Source: Talaromyces rugulosus
Taxonomy: Eukaryota; Ascomycota; Eurotiomycetes; Eurotiales; Trichocomaceae
NCBI RefSeq assembly: GCF_013368755.1
Contig: NC_049562.1
Location: forward strand, 5,704,001-5,768,000
Direction of reading: 5' to 3'
Length of the DNA stretch: 64,000 nt
Below the pieces are notes generated by a model. That model was given only the letters and a program-made list of their open reading frames with translations, was not told the origin of the DNA and searched no databases. Position numbers and translations under genes: made by a program. The first letter of the stretch is position 1. Every line of letters starts with the position of its first letter. This document shows positions 23,005 through 31,982 of this stretch, in pieces.

Positions 23005-23681
23005 ATGCCGCTTTACGAAGTGTGTATAACTTTTTTACGCGCAACTACATATACAGTGGCTTACATTCTTTCCAGATTTCCCATTGTATCCCGCTCTCTC
23101 GAGAGCAGAAGGATGCTCTCGCCGAGTTCATCACAAACTTGCATGCGACTACGTTCGTGACCCCGAGACTGTTTGTCAACGTTGTCTTTGACCGACCAGG
23201 GCCAATCGGTGATATCTACTCGGGAGGAAAGTCTCGTGGGCAAACCGTCCCGAATCACATCCGTGCTACAGTCCGTGTCGGTCCGACGCGGTCCAAGGAA
23301 AGTTACGACGAAGTGGCTACTAAAATCCAGAGCCGCTGGGATGAGGTGGTGAATGATGCAACGCTGGGCGCCCAATCGTTTGGTAATCTTACCCCGAAAG
23401 AGGAGAGTCGCTTCAAGAAACTGCATGGCATCGTCTTTTGTCCTATGGTGGCCGCGCTTGAAGGCGGAGTTATTGTCCCTGGGGTATGTCGGATTTATCT
23501 TTCGTCCAAAGTTTCTGAGGCTAACACCCAATCTGATCATCAGCCTGGAGATGAAGGTACATGGCTGAAGGATAACATGGCCTATTTCCAGGAGCAGGTC
23601 GATGTACACAATGACAATGATATAAGGGACATGTTGAAAGAGATCAGTGAGCGGAAGGATTTGAAAAGGCTCGTTGAATAG
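23005..23681 (+). CDS. Tautomerase superfamily enzyme (cis-CaaD-like)
   Basis: Three exons, 23005-23019, 23076-23483 and 23544-23681, give 186 residues. The first exon is only MPLYE, placing Pro directly after the initiator Met as in tautomerase superfamily enzymes whose amino-terminal proline is the catalytic base. The spliced body reads ISHCIPLSREQKDALAEFITNLHATTFVTPRLFVNVVF, then NHIRATVRVGPTRSKE and, after the second intron (branch GGCTAACACC), GPGDEGTWLKDNMAYFQEQ. This fits the fungal oxalocrotonate tautomerase-like group related to cis-3-chloroacrylate dehalogenase. The natural substrate is unknown. An unspliced ORF reading in from 22524 is open but lacks the Met-Pro start and is rejected. 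Likely controlled by the divergent regulator. Confidence 0.85.
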
Positions 23682-24320
23682 GAGGTACATTTACTTAATA
23701 AAGTATTAGAATCTATTTGGTTTATTATTTTAAACGAATCCTAATCTCTAAATATTTAATTAGCTTAAAAGACTCTACAAAACTATAAAGACTTTATAAA
23801 ACTGCTATTTTTAGTACACGATCTATGCTCATGAAATTTTCTACATATAAAAAGTCTCATCTATTATTTCAACTAGATGTTAATACATCATCAATAAATT
23901 ACACACACCAAAGGGTCAAACAGGCAAGTCCCACCAAAAAAATCTTCAACATACATTGATGCAAAAAGATAAGAAGAAAAGACAAATGTTCCAGTAGCTA
24001 TTAATCACTAGAACTCTAAAATTATACCAGTCCATTTTATGCCACGCCATCTCAAAAAACAGGCGTTGTTTAATAACATTCAAATACTTGTACATGGATA
24101 GCATGCTCATTTGGGAAATTTCGTTATAAGTGAGGCGTCCAAAAAAAAAAAAAAAAAAAAAGTCGAAATTCGCATAGATGAAAAATCATGTCTCAGGTTA
24201 GACAAGGACAAAAAAGAAAGCTAGCACCTGAATTTTTTCTTGTCATACTTCTGATCAGAATATGGCGTTTCATATTCTACCAAAAGGGGATTCTACCTTG
24301 TCGAAGAGGCAAAGACAGGA
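23682..24320. other. Very AT-rich convergent spacer
   Basis: About 640 bases, strongly AT-rich at 23690-23900 with repeated short words such as CTATAAAGACTTTATAAAACT, plus an A-tract of about 22 bases (24140-24161). No gene. It could be plain 3' untranslated sequence or a decayed, RIP-affected repeat. Confidence 0.4.
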
Positions 24321-25727
24321 TTAGTCATATTGAAACAGTACGCTAATGCTTTCACCGTGGTGGACACGTCGTATGGCCTGTGGTCTACCCGTTAGATTTT
24401 GTTCCAATATATTATATCGGCAGTCATACCTCTGCGAACACGTTGCCGACTTCGAGAACTTCAAGCTTAGGGCAACGCCGACAGTGGTCATCTTGCTCCA
24501 CCGTGTTGGTGACAACGACTTTATCCAAAGCGCTTGCGTTGATGCGGTCAATAGCATCGCCACTTAGAATACCGTGAGTAACTAGCGCATATACTTTTGC
24601 GGCACCTTCCTTTTTGAGCAATTTCGCAGCTCGAGTGATGGTGTTTGAAGTATCGGCCAAGTCGTCAATGAGAATGGCGGTACGATTGCGCACATCTCCG
24701 ACAAGCATCATTGTGGCGTTTTGTCTATCAGCGATTTTCGTCGGGCGTCGTTCCTTGGACAGTCAATTTCGAATCCAAAAAATCTTGCTACATGTCAACC
24801 ACTCACCTTGTGGATCAATGCGAATTCAACACCCATCGAGTCCGCAATAGCTGTGGCTCTCTTAGCACCGCCAGCATCAGGGCTAACGATGATAGAATTC
24901 TTGAAATCGGGGATGTGGCGCTGGATATATCTCTTGAGCAATGGTCGTCCGTAGAGGTTGTCTACCGGGATGTCGAAGAAGCCTTGGTACTGAGGATCAT
25001 GTAAATCCATGGTGATGATATGATCGGCCCCAGCACTGGTGAGGAGGTCTGCAACGAGAGTCCCAGCCTGAGCAACCCACTGTCGATATCCAGGACGGGG
25101 TTCAAAGGTTAGGGCCTTGTTCGAAGAGCCCGAGGTGCTCGCGTTGTCATCGTTAGATGCGCCATTCGGTAGGCTAACATCTGACCGAATTGAATCGAGG
25201 GTATCACTCCGCTTTCCATTGGCAATGGGACGGCGCTTGACAGGCGACCCGTTGACATCAGATTCTATCTGAGCCTTTGCGAGGCTCTTCTGTAGGTTGT
25301 CGACAGCGTTTCCAACGCTTGGGCTTTCCGGCTTGTTCGGGTGTGGTGTCGTAGGCGTGCTATCGAAGGTGAAGTTGTTTTGAGTGGATGACTTGACCAG
25401 CGGAGCTCCGGTTTTGTTGTATGGTATATCACTTTGACGAGAGTACGGGAACAACGGGAGAACAGCCGTTACCCTCTTGGCTGATGCAGTTTTGCAAGCG
25501 GAAATTGTGATCAGAAGCTCAATGAGATGGTCATTAACCTTTCCCCCGCCAGATTGGATGATGTAGACATCTTTTTCTCGGACAGACTCTTGGATTTCGA
25601 CGCGAGTCTCGCCGACAGCAAATTTCGAAAGAAGGACATTAGCTTCGGGCACACCCAGGTGGTTGCAGATAGTGCGAGTTAGCTGTGGGTGGGAGGTTCC
25701 CCCGATGATGACGATGTTTCTGACCAT
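24321..25727 (-). CDS. Ribose-phosphate diphosphokinase (PRPP synthetase) with internal insertion
   Basis: Three exons, 25727-24807, 24753-24430 and 24377-24321, give 433 residues. Family landmarks: MVRNIVIIGGTSHPQL start, KFAVGETRVEIQESVREKDVYIIQSG, the divalent-cation site DLHDPQYQGFFDIPVDNLYG, SPDAGGAKRA, and the PRPP-binding loop AILIDDLADTSNTITRAA. The last exon gives AIRRVHHGESISVLFQYD. Between about residues 100 and 205 there is a Ser/Pro/Asn-rich insertion absent from the bacterial enzyme, as in yeast Prs1/Prs5-type subunits, so a regulatory or assembly role beside catalysis is possible. The enzyme makes PRPP from ribose 5-phosphate and ATP for nucleotide, His and Trp synthesis. Read unspliced, the frame would lose the PRPP loop. 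Confidence 0.92.
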
Positions 25728-26489
25728 TTTTCTACCAACTCACTTGGTGTTCTTGGTGCACGTGAGGGAGGGAAAAAAAAGTTCAACGGTCGGTGACGAA
25801 ATTTCGAGTTTTGCCGGAACCGGGTACGGCAAAGCGACCAGAGAGAATTCCGAAGCACGTCGGGTCAACAGATCCTCATGGCTGAGTATTGCGAAAGGGA
25901 ACAGGCAGACGAAAGGAGAGAGTGAGATGATAATTCCGAGACATCGAGATTATTGGGAGGATTGCGACTTCGGTCTGGAGTGGAACGGTCGGTCAGTCTT
26001 GGCTCATAAAAAGAGCCCCAATCGGGTAAAGCGCAGCGAGGAACCGGAAGTACCCCGCGTTTTTCTGCATCCGACATGAGAAAAAAAAATGGCGAAACCA
26101 GGAATCCAAAGAGCATCCAGGTAAATGTCAGCATCCAACAAACAAAGGCGCCGGGCTGAGTCCGCAGATCTGGGTGGTTGCAGGGACGGAGCAGGAAAAC
26201 ACCCGGCGTTACGGCACAGTTTGCGCTGCTACGTACAAGCAAGAAGATGAGAATATGAATTCCAGAGGCATGTCATAACAGATAGTGGTACATGAAATAA
26301 CGCCCAGTTCGTGGAGGGTCCTAATACAGGCTTGGGAAGGGGGGCCGGCTGTGTCACTCGGAAATTCAGCTCCCATGCAGCATCTCATCGACCTTTTCAG
26401 TCAGCTGCATTGGCTGTTTGGCAACAATAATCCGGCTGTGTGTATGAAAGAATAGAATAAATGCCCGCTATATGACACCGATGATCGGC
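25728..26489. promoter_or_regulatory. Intergenic region, PRPP synthetase promoter side
   Basis: About 760 bases between tandem minus-strand genes. The right part is the 3' side of the HUB1-like gene and the left the PRPP synthetase promoter. ORFs present on both strands show biased composition but no recognisable domain. Confidence 0.35.
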
Positions 26490-27315
26490 TCAGTCGCCCG
26501 TGTCGACTTCCCTATACGCATGCAATTAGTTTGTGTCCGAGTACCTGTCATGTGTAATACACTAGAAACGAGGGATTTAGGGAAAGGGGAGATGAATCGC
26601 GCTTACAAGTCGATTTGTACACCGTTGGAGACACCGTAGTCCTTCAAAATGTCAGTATCGCCAGAAGCTATAATTTCTCGCCTTTCCGGGGTCTCCTTAC
26701 CTGGAGCGTCAACTGGTCCTTGAAAGGCCGTTCGCCCTGGCGTTTAAGCAGGATCTCGTGTGGCTCACGACCAATTCTAGCCGCCACCTGGGCCTTGAAT
26801 AGCTCTGTTGTAGACTGATTAGCCTGGGATATCGTCCAGACAGGGGTTGCGCGGGGATGCGGACTTATCGGGTCTGAAGCGAGACAAGGAATGGCGGCCT
26901 TGGTCCCCAAGCGATCATTGACATGCACAATGATCATTTCTTCATTCGACTGGGGCACCGGGGGTTTCTTTTCTCTCTTTTCCTTGGTCTTGGGCTTGCG
27001 ATCCGCCTTGCTGTCGCCCTTGGTAGCTATCTCATCGTGCGCACGCTTTCTGTCTCGGTCATCTTCTCTGTTTCGATCGTCGTATCTGCCTCGATTACGA
27101 TCAGGAGATCGCGGGCGACCTTGATCTCGATATCCTCTTTCCAGCTTGCGATCTCCATCGCGTTGCCTGTCGTCTCGGTATCCATCATCCCGCGGTTTCT
27201 TGTCCTTCCAGCGAAATCCGCCTGAATTCTTTGGGCGCGAATCTCGAGGGCGATCAGGGGATCTGCTTCGTCTCCGATTTTCCGGGCGGGGAGACCGCGA
27301 ACGTGAGCTTGCCAT
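26490..27315 (-). CDS. HUB1-like ubiquitin-fold protein with N-terminal RS-rich extension
   Basis: Three exons, 27315-26701, 26641-26607 and 26511-26490, give 223 residues. Residues 1-125 are Arg/Asp/Ser/Pro-rich with SRSRSPR and RPRSPDRNRG, typical of splicing-associated proteins. From about 127 comes a ubiquitin fold like the splicing modifier HUB1: MIIVHVNDRLGTKAAIPCL, then TTELFKAQVAARIGREPHEILLKRQGERPFKDQLTLQ and, over the junctions, DYGVSNGVQIDLEVDTGD. Unspliced reading ends in a basic tail that does not fit the fold. A stretch after PCLASDP (about 15 residues, ISPHPRATPVWTISQ) is an insertion relative to HUB1. The usual di-tyrosine end is absent. HUB1 binds Snu66 non-covalently and tunes splice-site use; whether this fusion does so is untested. 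Confidence 0.7.
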
Positions 27316-27530
27316 GGTGCGCTGAGTGTGTCAAGAGCAAGATGCTATCGTCGAGCTTGGGCACAATGGGACAAGCCCAAAGCTCCGCACGCCACACGTG
27401 ACACGCGCGGCTCCCCGCTTTAGTGCGACCTGAGATTCTAGGCTCAATCAACGAACAGGTGTTTGGTCGATTCCATAACAATGGCCTGATGCTACGCAAA
27501 CGGAACATTTCTTAATACTCGCCCGCTTCA
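27316..27530. promoter_or_regulatory. Divergent promoter of HUB1-like and GPI15 genes
   Basis: A 215-base spacer between two divergent starts. It contains an ACACGTGACAC element near 27396 (CACGTG E-box core). No gene is supported here. Confidence 0.35.
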
Positions 27531-28278
27531 ATGCCAGCTCGACTTGCCGTACGGCGCCCGTCCCCTACCACGGCCTCGTTCACCGCCTCAAATGCGCCCT
27601 CACGTCGGACATGGCCAGCGAAGCTCGCGTTTGGAGTCGAGATCATCATACGCGTCCTGGGATTCATATCAATTCTCCTAGTCAATGTTGCCACACTTCG
27701 ACGCTCTATATTCTTTGAATACCAGGGCCTAGGCATTCCAGCTGACTTGTGGTTGACCAATGTCGGCGCCCTGGCTTCTCAGATTGCGGACCACTACCCT
27801 TACTCAATCGTAGCTAGTGTTAGCACTGTTTTGATGTATCTGGTCTGGAGAAAGGGATATACTGGTATGTATCAATATGTAACAGCTAAAGAACAAGTTT
27901 AGAGACTAATTGCCTTTGCAGAGGAGTCTCTTCTCGTGATTCGGGGCCTGGGCGTTCAGACGTCAACCTCCTCCTCGATGTACTGGTCCAGCGCCGCAAC
28001 AAGATTTATCCCGACCACACAGATTCAAGACATTGTCATTCACGAGGCATTTAAGGGATTCGAAGTTCGTTTCTACCTAGCTATAATCGTTGAAGGAGAA
28101 CGCGACGTGGTTGTTGTCTTTCCGGTGGGTCCAGAACACCGTATCGTATTATACATCTAAAGGGCATACTAATAAGACTTACTAGAATATGTTACCAAAG
28201 CGCATGATTCTTGAAGAAGTCTGGCGTGGCGCCCGTCATTGTCTCTACGAATCCAAACCGGTAGCATCTTCAGGGTAG
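27531..28278 (+). CDS. GPI15: GPI-GlcNAc transferase subunit (PIG-H/Gpi15)
   Basis: Three exons, 27531-27864, 27922-28124 and 28186-28278, give 209 residues. The PIG-H domain is plain after splicing: YTEESLLVIRGLGVQTSTSS ... TRFIPTTQIQDIVIHEAFKGFEVRFYLAIIVE, then FPNMLPKRMILEEVWRGARHCLYES. Two membrane-spanning stretches lie before it (VEIIIRVLGFISILLVNVA and YSIVASVSTVLMYLVW). The subunit is part of the endoplasmic reticulum complex that adds GlcNAc to phosphatidylinositol, the first step of GPI-anchor synthesis, which supplies cell-wall proteins. Convergent with PUS3, only about 97 bases separating the stops. Confidence 0.93.
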
Positions 28279-28375
28279 CCTACAATTGATGATAATACCC
28301 ACGCGTTTACAGAGAAAATAAATAGAGGAAACGTCAGCGGCAATTGATTTGAGTGTTATGATGCGAATACTACCA

Positions 28376-30319
28376 TCATACATCGGCGAGGCCTTCTTCT
28401 TGTAACCTCAAAGCCTTACGCTCCAGGGTCGCAAGGTACCTAGCGTTTTGCACTTCCACGGTAGCCGTCGTTTTCTTTTGCATGACAGGCACATAGACAC
28501 CACCAAGTTTCCCTTCGTTGCCTCCGTGGAAAAGTTTCTGGCTCCTAAAGGGCTTTTTCGGGGCTTCGTTCTGGATGAAACTAGGGTCACCCTGGTTCAC
28601 TGTCAGGTCGAGCAGTGCCAACGCGAGGATTTCGTCCATCTTGTGCTTTCTCCATGTTGTCCAGAGGCTGTCAATCAGCCCAAGGGGACCGAATTTACCG
28701 TCGCCTTTACCAGACGCCGGATCTGTCTGTCTAGGGTCGCCACAATAGACCCATTCTAGTGCATCGGCCCTGCTACCGCTTTTTATGTCTGGGAAGGAAC
28801 AGTCCCATAAGACAAGTGGTGCGTCCGATGCCATCTCGTATGTTGGTTTGCATGGGTTCTTTGACACATCAAGCAATTCCGGGATAATCGATGGAGACTC
28901 GACGCCTTGGCCGATGAGGAACAAAATTTCGACCATGTGACGAACTTGATGCCATAAAAACGCCGACCCACTGAGGGTGAATGTATATACCAAAGGTTTT
29001 GATGGCCAGTCTTCATTTACAGCCCTTTTATGCTCAACATCTGGCGTATTGTCCGAAGGTCGAAACTCAGGTGTACCGAGATAGCCGACAGAGTCCGTTT
29101 TTGGATCAGCCAACTCGATGCTCGCCTGATATATCATACGCTCGAAATTGTTGATTTGTTTGCTGGTGTCCACTTTGCAGAAATTCCTGAAATCGTGCTT
29201 TCCCATGAAGTGTTTGCAGCCTTCGCGCATAGCTTCAATATCCAGCCAGCCCTCTCTGATCTTCTTTTCAGATATTCCTCGGTGATGGGCGGCGCTACGG
29301 AGGAAACCGAGTTTTCCTGGCGTAGGGGAATAAGCCGGCTGCGTGAAAAAGTATTTGTACTGTCGCTCGCGGCATGAAAAGCGAGCGTCAAAATCTGGAG
29401 GCGGGTGAGGGCACCACGCCAGTATGCGAATATCGCTTGGTAGCATGTTATTTAGAATCTGAATGTAGGGCAATTCATCGCGAATATCGTCCCAGTCGTC
29501 GTCCACATCCTCAAACACGTTGGGTTCCTGATCTGTGGCGCTCTGAGATGGTTCGACTTCACCAATCGTCAAGTTCTCTATATCGGTAGCAATGTCCTCC
29601 ACGTTGCTTGTAGTTTTTGCTTGCTTCTTTGGCCGCGCGCTTCGAACCCTGATACCAATGACCTGTCCAAAGGCACTGACACCTCTATCGGTTCGTCCAC
29701 ACTTGGAGTATTGGCAACCTTCCCAGTCAAGAGTATGCGCTCGAGACAATTTGTCGACAGCGTAATCCTCTCCAAGCCCCGATGACGACGCAGGGAAAAT
29801 CAAACGTGCTAACCGAAGCGCTTTCCATAACTCCTCCTCGATCGTAGGTAAAGGGGTTTTATTATTATTCGTATGCTCGTAACCGTTGTACCGTTGACCC
29901 AAATATGCAAATTTGAGCGCGATATGACGGGTGTGGTATTTGGAAGGATCGATATCTCTCTGTTTTTTCGACGATTGATTCGACTTTTGGAAAGTTGTGG
30001 AATCGCCAGGCTGGAGCGTCTGGGGAGGAAGTTGTGGCACTATAGGCGTGTCACTCGTCTCGAGGACTGCTGGCGTGGAAACAGAACTAGAGCTGGCAGG
30101 TAGCTGGTTATTCTGAGAGTGTAACTGGCGTTCGAGCTCTGCGATTCGCCCGATGAGACTCGTGTTACTCCATGTCGTATAGTCAGGAGAAGGCTCGGCC
30201 ATGTCTTTTCGTCGTCGCTTCTGATACGATGTTGATGAGCTGAAGTTGCGATTTATGCAATAGGATAGGGTATTTTGGCAGCGAAAACTAATAAAAACGC
30301 CACGAGATGACCGCAACAT
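28376..30319 (-). CDS. PUS3: tRNA pseudouridine synthase PUS3/DEG1
   Basis: Single exon, 647 residues. The TruA-family catalytic motif KCGRTDRGVSAFGQV (Asp near residue 211), RHIALKFAYLGQRYNGYEHT, LPSDIRILAWCPHPPPDFDARFSCRERQYKYFF and SAFLWHQVRHMVEILFLIGQG identify the Pus3 branch that modifies U38/U39 of tRNA anticodon stems. A typical coiled-coil (SLIGRIAELERQLHSQ) precedes the domain. The first 39 residues (MLRSSRGVFISFRC...SSTSYQKRRRKD) are basic and hydroxylated, unlike the rest, and look like a mitochondrial presequence; an in-frame Met 40 (at 30202) starts MAEPSPDYTTW, the form expected for cytosolic/nuclear Pus3. The annotated start is therefore open between 30319 and 30202. Confidence 0.93.
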   Translation of the reverse strand: MLRSSRGVFISFRCQNTLSYCINRNFSSSTSYQKRRRKDMAEPSPDYTTWSNTSLIGRIAELERQLHSQNNQLPASSSSVSTPAVLETSDTPIVPQLPPQTLQPGDSTTFQKSNQSSKKQRDIDPSKYHTRHIALKFAYLGQRYNGYEHTNNNKTPLPTIEEELWKALRLARLIFPASSSGLGEDYAVDKLSRAHTLDWEGCQYSKCGRTDRGVSAFGQVIGIRVRSARPKKQAKTTSNVEDIATDIENLTIGEVEPSQSATDQEPNVFEDVDDDWDDIRDELPYIQILNNMLPSDIRILAWCPHPPPDFDARFSCRERQYKYFFTQPAYSPTPGKLGFLRSAAHHRGISEKKIREGWLDIEAMREGCKHFMGKHDFRNFCKVDTSKQINNFERMIYQASIELADPKTDSVGYLGTPEFRPSDNTPDVEHKRAVNEDWPSKPLVYTFTLSGSAFLWHQVRHMVEILFLIGQGVESPSIIPELLDVSKNPCKPTYEMASDAPLVLWDCSFPDIKSGSRADALEWVYCGDPRQTDPASGKGDGKFGPLGLIDSLWTTWRKHKMDEILALALLDLTVNQGDPSFIQNEAPKKPFRSQKLFHGGNEGKLGGVYVPVMQKKTTATVEVQNARYLATLERKALRLQEEGLADV

Positions 30320-30553
30320 CCCCCAATGCTAAACAGGAAAATAGGAAGAAGAGAAAGGCAATAACAAAAGAGAAGAGAGGAATAGTGTTAGAAAGATTTC
30401 TGGTGTTGACAATTTTTAGTGGCGGCGGGGACTGTAATTTTCCAGTATTTCCCGTATCTAATCTGTCACGACGGTATTATCCGGTAACTTGGGGGGTGGC
30501 TACCACGGACCTCATTCAACCTCACATCGTTCTCATCGTAGCGCGGTCTGGAC

Positions 30554-31331
30554 ATGGCAGATAATGCGACCGTTCAGGTCTTACTTCTCGGAGACTGTGG
30601 ATGTGGGAAGACAACATTTTTATCGTCAGTACACATCTTTTATCCACGGGGTATGCCTTTTCTAGATCAACTCAAACTAAATATATATCATACAGACGGC
30701 TGAAAACACCAAAGCCACCCACCGAGACACTGCAGGAGATAGAGATATCTCTGCTTAAAGACCATGATCAGCCGTTTCTATACGACATCAGGTTCTCCAA
30801 AAAGTCCTTTAGAGTGGAGGTTTACGATACTGCTTCTCCAAACCAACACTGGTCATCTCTACGGCCGGATCTTGTCATACTCGCGTATGATGTATCCAAT
30901 AGAGCCACACTTGACAGCCTAAAAGGGGTGTGTTTTCCCTTCTCTAAAGATACCAATAAACCTGACTGCTAAGATGACGGCTTAGTGGCGGAGCGATATC
31001 ACCAGATACTTCCAACGAGGCTCGGGCGAGCGCATTCCTATCATGATGCTCGGTCTAAAGCGAGATCTCAGAGAAGAAAACGACCAGATCATATATCCTC
31101 AAGAGGTATGTCGAGGCTGATCCCAAGTATTCTTTTTATTTTATTTTAACGGAACGTAACCTGGCCTAGGCATATCGCATAGCCCAAGAACTACATTGTG
31201 ACCGTTATGCAGAATGCTCTGCCATTTCTGGAGAACTCATCGCGGAAGCCTTTGAAGATATCGCAAAAATGGCGGCGATGACGACGACAGAAACGGGGGC
31301 ACAGGGCGAAGGTGGTTGCACTGTTATTTGA
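30554..31331 (+). CDS. Atypical Rho-like small GTPase with CAAX-type end
   Basis: Four exons, 30554-30624, 30696-30927, 30986-31105 and 31170-31331, give 194 residues. Visible GTPase elements: P-loop LLLGDCGCGKTTFLS, G3 DTASPNQHW, GLKRDLREEN as G4 (a Rho-like TKxD variant), and ECSAISG as G5. The C-terminus is GGCTVI, a prenylation box. Departures from the norm are marked: Cys 15 sits where Ras has Gly12, Ser 71/Pro 72 replace Gly60/Gln61, and the switch I Thr is not obvious. These positions control GTP hydrolysis, so a constitutively GTP-bound or non-hydrolysing protein, as in vertebrate Rnd proteins, is inferred. Divergent from PUS3. The first intron donor is GTCAGT; other junctions are conventional. 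Confidence 0.8.
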
Positions 31332-31982
31332 TAGCAATGCAAATCTTCGAGTTTCACTCGCTTTCATGACCAGTCAAGATCCGTATATATTGTCTCGCAT
31401 ATTTCGGCCTTTCAAGAGGCCGCTCTTACGAAGGAGATTAACTAACACTGGAAACCACCCGGGGTCAGTCGCCTGTACATGACAAGTGTGGAGGAAGACG
31501 TGGATGTCAATGACTGGGATACAAAGTTTTCATTTAACACAGTCGAATCAAAAGCCAATGTCCTCTGGATTATCTTACAGGAAAAAAGGGACTATGTTAT
31601 GAAATGGATTTATCTTTTCTTCGATTTAACTTCAAAACAATTACATAAGAGATTTCCTGAGACAACGATTAAGTCCGCCTCGTTGAAGCTGACAGTACAG
31701 GGCTTTCCTCCAGATCGTCAAATCGACAAATCTGGATATCTTTCCCTCGTAAGTACCAGTCAAATAAGAAAAGAATCCGTAACAGATAGATAAGAAACCT
31801 CCATTATCGTAGGACTGTTCGCTTCATATCGTCATAGGCCAAATCACGTTTGTTTTTTTGTTATATCAAGTAGTTTTTAGCTTTTTCATGCAGTGTACTA
31901 GACAAATATCTGTAGCTGGCTTAGAGGCGAATCTCTCCACCCGCATATTCCCGGCTCATTTTTGTTTTTCATTTGCAATGGC
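31332..31982. other. Convergent intergenic region with one uncertain ORF
   Basis: About 650 bases. An ORF at 31479-31793 (about 104 codons) starts with an acidic MTSVEEDVDVNDWDT segment and could be part of a small gene, but no domain, homologue or splice context supports it. Otherwise AT-rich 3' sequence. Confidence 0.25.

Noticed and set aside
22524..23681. Long open frame of 385 codons ending in the tautomerase
   Set aside because: Its upstream part overlaps the regulator's first exon and shared promoter, and the enzyme needs Met-Pro at 23005, which splicing provides.
23690..23900. Intact transposable element
   Set aside because: No coding remnants, terminal repeats or target duplications were visible; only AT-rich words.
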